DNA from: an uncultured Desulfobacterium sp.
GTDB lineage: Bacteria > Desulfobacterota > DSM-4660 > Desulfatiglandales > Desulfatiglandaceae
Assembly: GCA_900258555.1 (NCBI GenBank)
Contig: LT984854.1
Coordinates: 2,086,975-2,150,974 of the forward strand
Length of the DNA stretch: 64,000 nucleotides
Direction: 5' to 3'
Shown here: in pieces, positions 36,093 through 45,098 of the stretch
How the letters are laid out: every line of letters starts with the position of its first letter
Position numbering within the stretch: the first letter of the stretch is position 1
Notes under the pieces: model-generated
Told to the model about the DNA's origin: nothing
The model's database searches: none
What the model saw: the letters and a program-made list of their open reading frames with translations, nothing else
Made by a program: the position numbers and the translations under genes

Positions 36093-37310
36093 ATGACAAT
36101 TGTACACAGTGATGATCTGCGCGAAGATATGATCCTGTCTGAAGACGTAAAAGATGTCGGGGGCAGGCTGCTTCTTAAAAAGGGTCAGAAAATCCACCAG
36201 AATCATGTTAATATTATTAAAAAATGGGGTGTAACAGAGGTAAATGTCGTTGGTGTCCCTGCTGAAGAACAGGACACCGAGGAACCCGAAGCCCGCCGTT
36301 CTGAGGAAATCGAGCGGGAAATAACCCGCATATTCAAACACACAGACCTTGACCACCCTGCAATAAAGGAACTGTCCAGATTAGCCGTCCCACTAAGGCT
36401 GGAACGACCGGCCACAGAAACGGCGGCCAAAATGGCCCCTGCCAAACTCAAGGATACCAGGGATAATGTTACTGTTAATGTGCTGAAAAAGATTAGGGCA
36501 AGAAATTTCAAACTGCCTGAAATACCAAAGATCGCTTTCGAACTCAATGACATACTTGCGGACCCCTTGAGCACTGCTGACGAACTGGCGCGGGTAGTGT
36601 CAAAAAGCCCAAGCCTTACAACAATTCTGTTGAAGATAGTCAATTCTTCATTTTACGGTTTTTCATCTAAAATAGACACCATATCCAGGGCCGTTACAAT
36701 AATCGGCACCAGAGAAATAAGCAGCCTGGCTATTTTGATATGCGAAGTAACTGTGTTTAAGAATATCCCTAGTCATGTCCTGGACATGAATCTCTTCTTA
36801 AGACACAGCTTTTTTTGCGGACTGATATCCAGGATGCTGGCCGCAACAAAGAATATTGAAAAGACAGAACAGCTATTCATCGGTGGACTCCTGCATGATA
36901 TCGGCAGGGTCATCATTTATAAGCATTTTTCTGAACAGGCGGAATCCCTTCTGAGAAGGTGCATTGAGTCTGAAAATATCCTCTACAGAGAGGAAGATAT
37001 TTTCCTCGGATGCAGGCATACGGACATCTCCAGGTTAATGCTGCAGGAATGGCACTTTCCCCCTGAGCTGGAGGACATGGTTTTTAGTCACCATGATCCA
37101 ATGTCGGCCCGAAATCCGGTCGAGGCGTCAATTCTCCACCTGGCGGATATAATTACCAACGGGCTCGGCATGGGCACCAGCGGAGAAAGACTTGTTCCTC
37201 CATTAGATTATAAGGCGTGGGAACTGCTCGGGCTTTCACCAGGCTGTTTCGATGTGGTGATAAGACAGGCAATTCACCAGCTTTCCATAATTGAACCATT
37301 TTTACAGTAG
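36093..37310 (+). CDS. HDOD-domain signalling protein
   Basis: A 405-residue protein. The first 60 residues (DLREDMILSEDVKDVGGRLLLKKGQKI) resemble the small beta domain that often precedes HD-GYP or HDOD modules. Residues about 140-340 are the HDOD domain: LPEIPKIAFELNDILADPLS, LARVVSKSPSLTTILLKIVNSSFYG, then the degenerate HD region LFIGGLLHDIGRVIIYKHF. HDOD proteins are non-catalytic adaptors that control chemotaxis, c-di-GMP and cell-cycle outputs. It leads a run with a histidine kinase and a diguanylate cyclase, suggesting a shared circuit. Confidence 0.88.
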   Translation: MTIVHSDDLREDMILSEDVKDVGGRLLLKKGQKIHQNHVNIIKKWGVTEVNVVGVPAEEQDTEEPEARRSEEIEREITRIFKHTDLDHPAIKELSRLAVPLRLERPATETAAKMAPAKLKDTRDNVTVNVLKKIRARNFKLPEIPKIAFELNDILADPLSTADELARVVSKSPSLTTILLKIVNSSFYGFSSKIDTISRAVTIIGTREISSLAILICEVTVFKNIPSHVLDMNLFLRHSFFCGLISRMLAATKNIEKTEQLFIGGLLHDIGRVIIYKHFSEQAESLLRRCIESENILYREEDIFLGCRHTDISRLMLQEWHFPPELEDMVFSHHDPMSARNPVEASILHLADIITNGLGMGTSGERLVPPLDYKAWELLGLSPGCFDVVIRQAIHQLSIIEPFLQ

Positions 37311-37322
37311 TGGACGTATCAT

Positions 37323-39083
37323 ATGGAGAAAACCAGCGCATCAAGACAACTCCAACTCAGAATTGACCATCTTGAACAGAACAACCGTTTCATCAATGAG
37401 GCATTGGAAATGGCCCTTTCCCTGGGAGACTTCCAGGCGGATATCAATGAAAATCATAACCTGAATCACATCCTTGAAGAGACCGAAAGACGCATCAATC
37501 GTCTTATCCCATTTAGCGTGCGCGCCATTTATCTTGTAGATAATAAAGATTCTGATATAAGACTTGCGCTGTGTAATCCTGATAATAGAAGGAAGATGCT
37601 TGAAGATGAAATGGATTTCATGACTGATAAAGGTCTCTTTGCATGGGCATTGCGTGAAAGGAGAGGGGTCTTTATCAAATCAAAGGATCACAAAAGGGAG
37701 TTTTTTTTCCACGTAATCTCAACGCGCTCACAGATAAAGGGCCTGTTTGTCGGGAAGTTGCCTCCGATAAACCGCAGGATCCCGGACACCTCAATCAGCC
37801 TGTTATCAATCATCCTTCTCAATACTGCAAACGCTATTGAAAGCATTGAGACCTACAATTTTATCTCTGAACAAAATGCCTTGCTTGAAGCAAAGGTTGA
37901 AGAAAGGACCAGAGAGCTTGTTGACTACGAAAGGCGGCTGCAGAGGGCCAAAAAGATGGAGGCCATCGGGACCCTCGCAGGAGGTGTAGCCCATGATCTT
38001 AATAACATTCTTTCAGGTCTGGTAAGCTATCCTGAACTGTTGTTGCTTGATATCCCTGAAGACAGCCCATTAAGAAAACCAATAAAGACCATACAAAAAT
38101 CAGGAGAAAAGGCGGCCACGATCGTGCAAGATCTCCTCACACTGGCAAGAAGAGGCCTTGGTGCAAGGGACATATTAAACCTAAACGATATTATTTCTGA
38201 CTACCTGAAAAGCCCTGAATTTGAGCGCCTAAGGCAATACCACGCTAATGTAAATGTGGAAACAGCCCTTTCCCCGAATTTGTTGAGGATATCCGCTTCA
38301 TCCGTCCATATCTCAAAGACAGTGATGAACCTGGTTTCCAATGCGGCAGAATCCATGCCAAATGGAGGAACTGTCTTGATATCAACAGCAAATCAATATG
38401 TTGACACTCCGATTGCAGGCTATGATAATGTTGCGAAAGGCGACTATGTAACACTCACAATTTCAGATAACGGCGCGGGCATCTCCCCTGGTGATCTTGA
38501 AAGGGTTTTCGAGCCATTCTACTCAAAAAAGGTAATGGGCAGAAGCGGGACGGGACTGGGCATGGCTGTGGTCTGGGGGACAGTCAAGGACCATGACGGC
38601 TATATTGACGCAAAAAGTGTTGAAGGGGAAGGGACCATATTCACTGTCTATCTTCCTGCTACAAGGCAGGAACTGACCAAGAGCATTCAGGGCCATAGAA
38701 TTGAAGACTACCATGGAGCAGGAGAAAATATCCTGGTAGTAGATGACGTGGAAGAGCAGAGAAGGATTGCAACCGGCATGCTGGAAAAGCTTGGCTATTC
38801 TGTTTCATCTGTAGCAAGCGGAAAAGAAGCTGTTGAGTACATGAAGAACAATTCGGCTGATCTGCTGATCATGGATATGATCATGGATCCTGGCATTGAT
38901 GGACTGGACACTTATAAGAACATACTTAAGATTCATCCAGGCCAGAAGGCAATTATTGCCAGTGGATTTTCCGAATCAGAAAGGGTCAAGGAGGCCCAGA
39001 GATTGGGTGCCGGTCGGTTCATCAGGAAGCCCTATTCGCTCGAAAAGATCGGCCTGGCGGTAAAGGCTGAACTGGGACGATAA
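37323..39083 (+). CDS. Hybrid sensor histidine kinase with C-terminal receiver
   Basis: A 586-residue cytoplasmic protein. N-terminal coiled coil (1-30) and GAF-like region (about 40-185), a second coiled coil with EERTRELVDYERRLQRAKK, then the dimerisation/phosphoacceptor helix with AGGVAHDLNNILSGLVSYPEL (His about 222). The ATPase domain has MNLVSNAAESMPNGG, ISDNGAGI, and SGTGLGMAVVWG boxes. The receiver (about 465-586) carries the DD pair in ILVVDDVEEQR, Asp in LLIMDMIMDPG and Lys in RFIRKPYS. No membrane helix is seen, so it senses a cytoplasmic signal. Twelve bases after the HDOD gene. Confidence 0.93.
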   Translation: MEKTSASRQLQLRIDHLEQNNRFINEALEMALSLGDFQADINENHNLNHILEETERRINRLIPFSVRAIYLVDNKDSDIRLALCNPDNRRKMLEDEMDFMTDKGLFAWALRERRGVFIKSKDHKREFFFHVISTRSQIKGLFVGKLPPINRRIPDTSISLLSIILLNTANAIESIETYNFISEQNALLEAKVEERTRELVDYERRLQRAKKMEAIGTLAGGVAHDLNNILSGLVSYPELLLLDIPEDSPLRKPIKTIQKSGEKAATIVQDLLTLARRGLGARDILNLNDIISDYLKSPEFERLRQYHANVNVETALSPNLLRISASSVHISKTVMNLVSNAAESMPNGGTVLISTANQYVDTPIAGYDNVAKGDYVTLTISDNGAGISPGDLERVFEPFYSKKVMGRSGTGLGMAVVWGTVKDHDGYIDAKSVEGEGTIFTVYLPATRQELTKSIQGHRIEDYHGAGENILVVDDVEEQRRIATGMLEKLGYSVSSVASGKEAVEYMKNNSADLLIMDMIMDPGIDGLDTYKNILKIHPGQKAIIASGFSESERVKEAQRLGAGRFIRKPYSLEKIGLAVKAELGR

Positions 39084-39142
39084 TAAGAATTCTTCCTTTT
39101 AAAATTGTCATTCATAAACAAGCATTTTATTCAAGGTAGATC

Positions 39143-40171
39143 ATGAATCAGAAAGAAACAGCCCTCTGGGAGCTGATTGACAAGATGGAGCAGCAACTCA
39201 GTCAGTTCCAGGATAAAATGGATATCAGCCAGATATGGGAAATCTTTCTTGATGACATTAAAAACCTGATTAATATTGAATTCTCCGCCTTGTTCCTTGA
39301 GAATGAAAACACCCACGAATTTATTTTACACCAGGTCACGCCTTCTGCAAGAAAGGATATTTGTAAAGAAGAACAATTGCTCCAGATAGAATGCGGTATG
39401 TTTGCATCCATAATAAAAAGGAGAAGACCGGGACTTGTTCCTTCCCTTGCATATAAGGGCAATAAGAAATTGATGCTTTTTATACTGCCGTTTTCCACTG
39501 TCAAGAGGACTAGGGGGGTGGCCTTTCTTTTTACCCAGATAGAAGAAAGCTCCCTGACGAAAGAGGATGACAGGCATATGGAAATATCCACAAAGCTCTG
39601 CTCCCTGGTAATTGACAACACACTTCTATATGAAGAAAAAAAGTCCCTTTCTATAACCGACTCCCTTACCGGCAGCTATAATCGCACATATCTGATAGAG
39701 CACCTGCCGCAGGAAATAAAAAGGGCCACAAGATATGGCCGGCCACTGTCATTGGTGCTGTGTGATATTGATCATTTTAAAAATATTAATGATAAATACG
39801 GCCACCAGATCGGAGATCGAGTCTTGAGGGAATTTGTCCAATGCCTGACCGATCTGATCAGGTCCGACCTGGACTGGCTTGCCCGTTACGGTGGAGAGGA
39901 ATTTCTATTGGTTCTGCCTGAAACAGACGTAAAGAGCGCGGTCAGCCAGGCTGAAAGGCTTAGAAAGAATCTCTCCAAACGCGTAATTGAAACCCCTGAA
40001 AACAGACTCCATATCACCGCAAGCTTTGGGGTTACAGGTTTTTCACCTGTCTCCCCGGAGGATAAAATCCATTATGAGGCCCTGATTAATTGCGCCGACA
40101 AGTATATGTATCAGGCCAAGCATGAAGGAAGAAACAGGGTGATAGGAGGACCGTTTGCGGCTCAGATATGA
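39143..40171 (+). CDS. Diguanylate cyclase (GAF-like sensor plus GGDEF)
   Basis: A 342-residue protein. Residues about 20-160 resemble a GAF sensor; residues about 170-335 are a GGDEF domain with ITDSLTGSYNRTYL, CDIDHFKNINDKYGH and the active-site RYGGEEF. It should make cyclic di-GMP. The inhibitory-site position just before the active site reads RSDLDWLARYGGEEF, where the usual RxxD arginine is shifted or replaced by Ser, so product inhibition may be weak. The gene end overlaps the start of the next gene by 17 bases. Confidence 0.92.
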   Translation: MNQKETALWELIDKMEQQLSQFQDKMDISQIWEIFLDDIKNLINIEFSALFLENENTHEFILHQVTPSARKDICKEEQLLQIECGMFASIIKRRRPGLVPSLAYKGNKKLMLFILPFSTVKRTRGVAFLFTQIEESSLTKEDDRHMEISTKLCSLVIDNTLLYEEKKSLSITDSLTGSYNRTYLIEHLPQEIKRATRYGRPLSLVLCDIDHFKNINDKYGHQIGDRVLREFVQCLTDLIRSDLDWLARYGGEEFLLVLPETDVKSAVSQAERLRKNLSKRVIETPENRLHITASFGVTGFSPVSPEDKIHYEALINCADKYMYQAKHEGRNRVIGGPFAAQI

Positions 40172-41372
40172 CATCGAGGTTTTTTTCAGATCCTGCTTCT
40201 CATTAGTTCTGGGTACCTCTCTGTTATCTTTCATCCTCCAAGACGCCTGGGCCATTGAAAATAAAGGCTGCAGGGATGCAGCTTCATCCCGCATCTGCAA
40301 TAAGACCCTGGAAGGGATAGACCTTGTATATGATCTTCACTTTGACGAGGCAGAAAAACTCTTTCAGGAGCTCGTCAGCGAATCCCCTGACAGGCCTGCC
40401 GGATACTTTTATATGGCGATGGTCACATGGTCAAAAATGGTCGCAGGTTTCTGGACGCCTCAGATAGTATCAGAGTACAGGATGCGAATCGAACGCACAA
40501 TTCAGGTGGCCCGGGCCCGGGTAAAAAACAAGGCAGCAGACAGCTACGACTACCTCTATCTGGGCGGCGCGCTGGGTTTTATGGGCCGCTATGAAATGAT
40601 GAAGGGAAAGTGGCTTTCATCATTTCTGCTTGCAAAAAAGGCCATGACCGCCCTCAAGACCTGCCACAAAATGGATCCGAATAACAAAGATGTGCTGTTG
40701 GGTATCGGGACATATGATTATTACACCGCCAGGTTCTCAGGCGTCCTGAAGTTTCTATCCTATCTACTGCTCCACAAGGGTGACCGCAATGAAGGGCTTA
40801 GGAAGCTCCACCTGGCCGCACAAGAGGCGGTATATTCCGCTACAGAGTCAAAGAGCCTTTTACTCCATATCTACCTTTTTTCTGAACAGGACTGCACAAA
40901 CGCCCTGCCCCTTGCAAGAGAATTGAGCAGGAGGTATAATCACGACCCGACCTATAAACTCTTTGAAGGGGTGGCCTGCATCAGGCTGGGGTTCGAGGCT
41001 GATTATGCCGAAACGGTTGCATATATGGGCGCAAGGGCACAAGAGGCCTCTTCAAGGAATGAGGCCTTGATTTGGCGGAGGCGTGAACTCTATCTTGAGT
41101 CAACCAATTGTCTTTTTAATGGCCGCTACACTGAGGCGAGATCAAAATTGAACGAGATATTAAGTCTTTCAGACCCTGAAAATGACCCCGCGATGATCGC
41201 CTGGCCCGTTGTAAAGATAGGGATGACCTATGACCTTGAGGGAGACAGAAATGAGGCCGGCAAATACTATCTTAGGATACTGAAGATGCAAAACGGATCA
41301 GGGGCTCAATTCATGGCGGAAAAATGCCTGGAGGATCCCCCTGTGGCTAAGGAGCCGATCATCGGGTATTAG
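40155..41372 (+). CDS. Exported TPR-like protein of the TRAP gene group
   Basis: A 405-residue protein with an N-terminal hydrophobic signal (FRSCFSLVLGTSLLSFILQDAWA). The rest is helical with tetratricopeptide character (VYDLHFDEAEKLFQELVSESP, YDYLYLGGALGFMGRYEMM, IGMTYDLEGDRNEAGKYYLRIL). It overlaps the diguanylate cyclase gene and ends 8 bases before the TatT gene, so it likely belongs with the TRAP transporter unit. No enzymatic motif. It could be a periplasmic partner or adaptor; this is inference from position. Confidence 0.75.
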   Translation: MRLRYDIEVFFRSCFSLVLGTSLLSFILQDAWAIENKGCRDAASSRICNKTLEGIDLVYDLHFDEAEKLFQELVSESPDRPAGYFYMAMVTWSKMVAGFWTPQIVSEYRMRIERTIQVARARVKNKAADSYDYLYLGGALGFMGRYEMMKGKWLSSFLLAKKAMTALKTCHKMDPNNKDVLLGIGTYDYYTARFSGVLKFLSYLLLHKGDRNEGLRKLHLAAQEAVYSATESKSLLLHIYLFSEQDCTNALPLARELSRRYNHDPTYKLFEGVACIRLGFEADYAETVAYMGARAQEASSRNEALIWRRRELYLESTNCLFNGRYTEARSKLNEILSLSDPENDPAMIAWPVVKIGMTYDLEGDRNEAGKYYLRILKMQNGSGAQFMAEKCLEDPPVAKEPIIGY

Positions 41373-41380
41373 GAGTACAG

Positions 41381-42250
41381 ATGAAAAAGCTCGTAACAGT
41401 ATCATCCGCCGTGTTGATGCTCTGTCTGGCTTTAAGCGGCTGCGTAAAAATGGCCTTAAGATCCGCACCCTCTTTTATCCCTAATCTCTCCCAGGCCTTT
41501 TTTGAGGAATGCGATCCAAATCTTGCCAAACAAGCCTTGCCTGCCGCTTTGAAGCTTATGGAGGGGCTTTTAAAGAATGACCCGGAAAACAGGCAGATCC
41601 TGACAAACCTTTGCATGGGCTATACCGGATATGCAATGTTGTTCATTGAAGATGATAACCCGGATGAGGCCTCGCAGCTTTATCTGCGCGCAAGGGATTA
41701 CGGGTTAAAGGCCCTTGGGAAAAAATCACCATTGTTAAATGAAGTAAATGTTGAAAATAAGATTGCAGCCGACCGCATCAGCTCAATAAAAGATGACGGC
41801 CTTGAGACACTCTTCTGGACGACAGCGGCTTGGAATGCATGGATAAACCTCAACCTCAATGACCCGAAAGCCATCGGGCAGGCGCCTGTTGCCAAGGCGT
41901 GCCTTGAAAGGGTTCAGGAGCTTAACGCAAATTATTTTTTTTGTATGCCTTATATCCTGGATGCCATCATCGCCTCTGCCATGCCGGGCCCTTTAAGCGC
42001 CGAGAGGGAAAAGGCGAAGGCGGTTTTTGAAAAGGCTATTGATCTGACTGACGGCAAGTTTTTTCTAGCCCACTATTCATTTGCCCGCTACTATGCAGTG
42101 CGTGCGCAGGACAAGGAATTGTTCTTAAGGCTTATTAATGCTGTAGAGCACACTCCTGCAAGTGAAATCAAAGAAGTCTGCCTTATTAACGCCGTAATGA
42201 AGCAGAAGATGCAAAGGCTTAAGGAGAGATTAAATGATCTGTTTCTGTAA
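41381..42250 (+). CDS. TatT-like lipoprotein of a TPR-associated TRAP transporter
   Basis: A 289-residue lipoprotein: signal with lipobox LALSGCVKM near residue 22, GGAG ribosome site, and helical TPR-like content (LAKQALPAALKLMEGLLKNDPENRQ, NLCMGYTGYAMLFIEDD). It matches the TatT component known from Treponema pallidum (Tp0956), a trimeric TPR protein that docks with the substrate-binding TRAP P protein. The following gene encodes that P protein and overlaps it by 17 bases. Substrate is unknown; hydrophobic or anionic organic acids are suggested for the family. Confidence 0.88.
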   Translation: MKKLVTVSSAVLMLCLALSGCVKMALRSAPSFIPNLSQAFFEECDPNLAKQALPAALKLMEGLLKNDPENRQILTNLCMGYTGYAMLFIEDDNPDEASQLYLRARDYGLKALGKKSPLLNEVNVENKIAADRISSIKDDGLETLFWTTAAWNAWINLNLNDPKAIGQAPVAKACLERVQELNANYFFCMPYILDAIIASAMPGPLSAEREKAKAVFEKAIDLTDGKFFLAHYSFARYYAVRAQDKELFLRLINAVEHTPASEIKEVCLINAVMKQKMQRLKERLNDLFL

Positions 42251-43271
42251 AGTGAAACCATTTGAAATGCCTCTGCTACTGTCTCTTCTTCTTATTTTTC
42301 TCTTCCTGATGCTGATCCCGACTCAATCCAAGGCCTTGGAGCCGCAGTATCTTATAAAATTTGCCACTGTTGCGCCTGAGGGCTCTACATGGGTCAGACA
42401 AATGGAGGCGCTGGATAAGGATCTGAGGACAAAAAGCAATGGCCGGCTCGGATTCAGGATATATGCAGGGGGTATCGCCGGAGACGAGCTTGATACACTC
42501 AAGAAGATCCGGATCGGACAGATCCATTGTACCGGGTTTTCAGGTGTCGGCTTCGGCCAGATACTACCCATGGTAAGGGTCCTTGACCTTCCCTTCCTGT
42601 TTAACGACTATAACGAGGTAGGTCTGGTCCACAGCAGGATGCGTCCGTTTTTCGCTGATCAATTCAGGAAAAACGGCTTTGAACTCCTTGCCTGGTCGGA
42701 AGTCGGGGATGTATATCTTTTTTCAAAAAAGCCCGTCAGCAATATTGCGGATCTATCGGGTTGCAAGGTATGGGTCTGGGCAGGAGACCCGATCGCAAAA
42801 GAGACATTCGCCGCAATGGGGATAAACCCCATACCGCTTGCAATAACGGATGTCACCACCGGCATAAACACAGGTATGATTGACACGGTTTACGCCCCTC
42901 CTTTGGGTGCCCTGGCACTGCAATGGTATACATCCATGAAATACATGCTGCAACTGCCCATTGTGCATTCCACCGGTGCCGTGCTTATTGCACGAAAGTA
43001 TTTTGATTCACTGCCTTCAGAGCTGTCCACACTTCTTTCAAAGGAAACGGAAAGGGCAATGGCCGAGCTGACCGTAGAGCTTAGAAAACAGAACGATGAG
43101 GCCATAAAGGTTATCAGGGAAAGCGGTGTTACAATAACCCCTGCACCCACCGGAGACAGTCTGAGAGAATTCAAGGACATTCATGACAAGGTTGCGAAGA
43201 AGCTTGAGGGGACAATCTATCCCAGAGATGTTTTGGACATGATCTACCGATTGCTGAAAAAAAACCAATAA
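42234..43271 (+). CDS. dctP: TRAP transporter substrate-binding protein (DctP/TatP type)
   Basis: A 345-residue periplasmic binding protein with signal peptide (about residues 1-34, LLLSLLLIFLFLMLIPTQSKA). DctP landmarks are IKFATVAPEGSTWVRQMEALD, the YAGGIAGDELDTLKKIRIGQIH segment, LPFLFNDYNEVG, and DLSGCKVWVWAGDPIAKETFAAMGINPIPLAITDV, where the Arg/Asp pair contacting carboxylates in other TRAP proteins is replaced by Trp and Ala. Start may be a later Met (residue 12). Acts with the Q and M genes downstream. Confidence 0.93.
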   Translation: MICFCKVKPFEMPLLLSLLLIFLFLMLIPTQSKALEPQYLIKFATVAPEGSTWVRQMEALDKDLRTKSNGRLGFRIYAGGIAGDELDTLKKIRIGQIHCTGFSGVGFGQILPMVRVLDLPFLFNDYNEVGLVHSRMRPFFADQFRKNGFELLAWSEVGDVYLFSKKPVSNIADLSGCKVWVWAGDPIAKETFAAMGINPIPLAITDVTTGINTGMIDTVYAPPLGALALQWYTSMKYMLQLPIVHSTGAVLIARKYFDSLPSELSTLLSKETERAMAELTVELRKQNDEAIKVIRESGVTITPAPTGDSLREFKDIHDKVAKKLEGTIYPRDVLDMIYRLLKKNQ

Positions 43272-43283
43272 TCTTCTACAATC

Positions 43284-43811
43284 ATGACCTTCCTTAAACG
43301 GCTTGACAAACTGCTCGCCCGAATTGAAGGATGGCTTATAGCCCTGTTTTTCGGTCTGATGGTCGTCTTTACCTTTATACAGGTATGCCTTAGAGGTCTC
43401 TATACACACGGCCATATACAGTGGGCGAATTCTGTTATGGGCATGCTGGATTGGTCTGAGCCTTTTACCAGGCTCCTGGTTCTGTGGCTGACCTTTCTGG
43501 GCGCATCCCTTGTTACAGGGGAAAACAGGCACATAAAGATTGATCTTATCTCCGCTGTGCTCCCTGCAAAGTGGCTTCCCCTTCTTGAATTGATCATGGC
43601 GATTGCATGTGTTATCATTTCTGCGATCATGCTTAAGGTCTCTATGTCATACGTCAGGATGGATATGTCTTACGGCGGAACAATGTTTGACAATATTCCT
43701 GCATGGCCATTTGAGACGATCATCCCCTTTGGTTTTTCTCTGATCATGTTTCGTTTCTTCATAAGGGCCGTAGACCAAGGGACTGAATTTTTCACAGGGA
43801 TGAAGAAATGA
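43284..43811 (+). CDS. dctQ: TRAP transporter small membrane subunit (DctQ)
   Basis: A 175-residue protein with four hydrophobic helices, the size and layout of DctQ. The segment RLLVLWLTFLGASLVTGENRHIKIDLI is the family signature. It forms the inner-membrane complex with DctM. The ATG lies 12 bases after the binding-protein gene and its end overlaps the DctM start (ATGA). Confidence 0.93.
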   Translation: MTFLKRLDKLLARIEGWLIALFFGLMVVFTFIQVCLRGLYTHGHIQWANSVMGMLDWSEPFTRLLVLWLTFLGASLVTGENRHIKIDLISAVLPAKWLPLLELIMAIACVIISAIMLKVSMSYVRMDMSYGGTMFDNIPAWPFETIIPFGFSLIMFRFFIRAVDQGTEFFTGMKK

Positions 43812-45094
43812 TCCTTATAACAGTGATCCTGATTATCATCCTGATGGTTATGGGCCTGCCCCTTTTTGCCGGCATACTTGCAGTCACCCTCATCGGTCTT
43901 CATGTGAGCGGGGTAGATTTCATGGCCATACCCATAGAAATCCTGCGCCTTGCAAATGCGCCGGTGCTCCTTGCTGTCCCCCTTTTCACATTCGCCGGGT
44001 ATCTGATGGCCGAGGGCGGCACTTCAAAGAGGCTTGTCAGGTTTTCAAGGAGCCTCTTCGGCTGGATCCCGGGCGGCCTGGGCATAGTTGCGCTTGTAAC
44101 ATCGGCCTTCTTCACGGCCATTACGGGCGCAACTGGTGTTACCATAATAGCCTTGGGTGGACTGCTCCTGCCCGCCCTTTTAGCTGAAAAATATGAAAAT
44201 AATTTTTCCTTGGGCCTTGTGACCACATCAGGGAGCATCGGGCTTCACTTTCCCCCGAGCCTCCCCATAATATTCTACGGCTTTGTTTCAGGCGTGAGTA
44301 TTGAAAAGCTCTTTATGGCAGGCCTGTTGCCGGGGGCCGTTATAGTTTTTGTTTTGTGCCTTTATTCTATGTACATGGGCTCAAGATGGAGACTCAAGAG
44401 ACCCCCTTTTTCAAGCAGGGAATTTTTCCCGGCCTTAAAAGAGGCTGCCTGGGAGCTCCCGATTCCCGTCCTTATTATTGCAGGCATCTATTCAGGCTTC
44501 AGCACCGCCACGGAGGCCGCGGCCCTGACGGTTGTATATGTCCTTTTCGTAAAAATTTTCGTCTTTCGCGAACTGAACATAAAAAACGATGTGCCACGGG
44601 TGATGAGGGACAGTGCAAAAATGGTGGGAAGTATCATGATCATCCTGGGCGCCGCACTGGGTTTTACAAACTACCTTGTAGACGCCCTTATCCCGTTAAA
44701 GATCCTGAAACTGATGGAGGGTATGATATCGTCAAAGATCGTTTTTCTGCTGGTCTTAAATGTATTTCTTATCATTGTAGGCTGCATGATGGATATATTC
44801 AGCGCGATCCTTGTCGTAGTGCCGCTGATCATACCTTTGGCCTCCAGGTTCGGTGTTGAGCCCCTCCACTTGGGGATTGTCTTTCTCACCAATCTTGCAA
44901 TCGGATACAATACGCCGCCTGTGGGTCTGAGCCTGTTTATTTCAAGCTCAAGGTTCAATCAACCAGTCACCAGGATCTACAGGGCAACTCTGCCGTTTCT
45001 GATTTTGCTCCTGCTGACACTTCTGCTGATTACATACTGGCCGAATTTGAGCCTGTTTCTGCCGAGGCTTTTAGGAAAAATGACATTGGCTTGA
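43808..45094 (+). CDS. dctM: TRAP transporter large membrane subunit (DctM)
   Basis: A 428-residue protein with about twelve hydrophobic helices. Typical DctM segments are PLFTFAGYLMAEGGTSKRLVRF, FFTAITGATGVTIIALGGLLLPALL, the SGSIGLHFPPSLPIIFYG loop, STATEAAALTVVYVL, and NLAIGYNTPPVGLSLFISS near the end. It moves substrate across the inner membrane using the Na+ or H+ gradient. Overlaps dctQ by four bases and is followed by malQ four bases after its stop. Confidence 0.95.
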   Translation: MILITVILIIILMVMGLPLFAGILAVTLIGLHVSGVDFMAIPIEILRLANAPVLLAVPLFTFAGYLMAEGGTSKRLVRFSRSLFGWIPGGLGIVALVTSAFFTAITGATGVTIIALGGLLLPALLAEKYENNFSLGLVTTSGSIGLHFPPSLPIIFYGFVSGVSIEKLFMAGLLPGAVIVFVLCLYSMYMGSRWRLKRPPFSSREFFPALKEAAWELPIPVLIIAGIYSGFSTATEAAALTVVYVLFVKIFVFRELNIKNDVPRVMRDSAKMVGSIMIILGAALGFTNYLVDALIPLKILKLMEGMISSKIVFLLVLNVFLIIVGCMMDIFSAILVVVPLIIPLASRFGVEPLHLGIVFLTNLAIGYNTPPVGLSLFISSSRFNQPVTRIYRATLPFLILLLLTLLLITYWPNLSLFLPRLLGKMTLA

Positions 45095-45098
45095 GAAC

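Noticed and set aside
41359-41616. Minus-strand frame opposite the TatT gene
   Set aside because: It is the antisense shadow of a well-supported gene and has no motif of its own.
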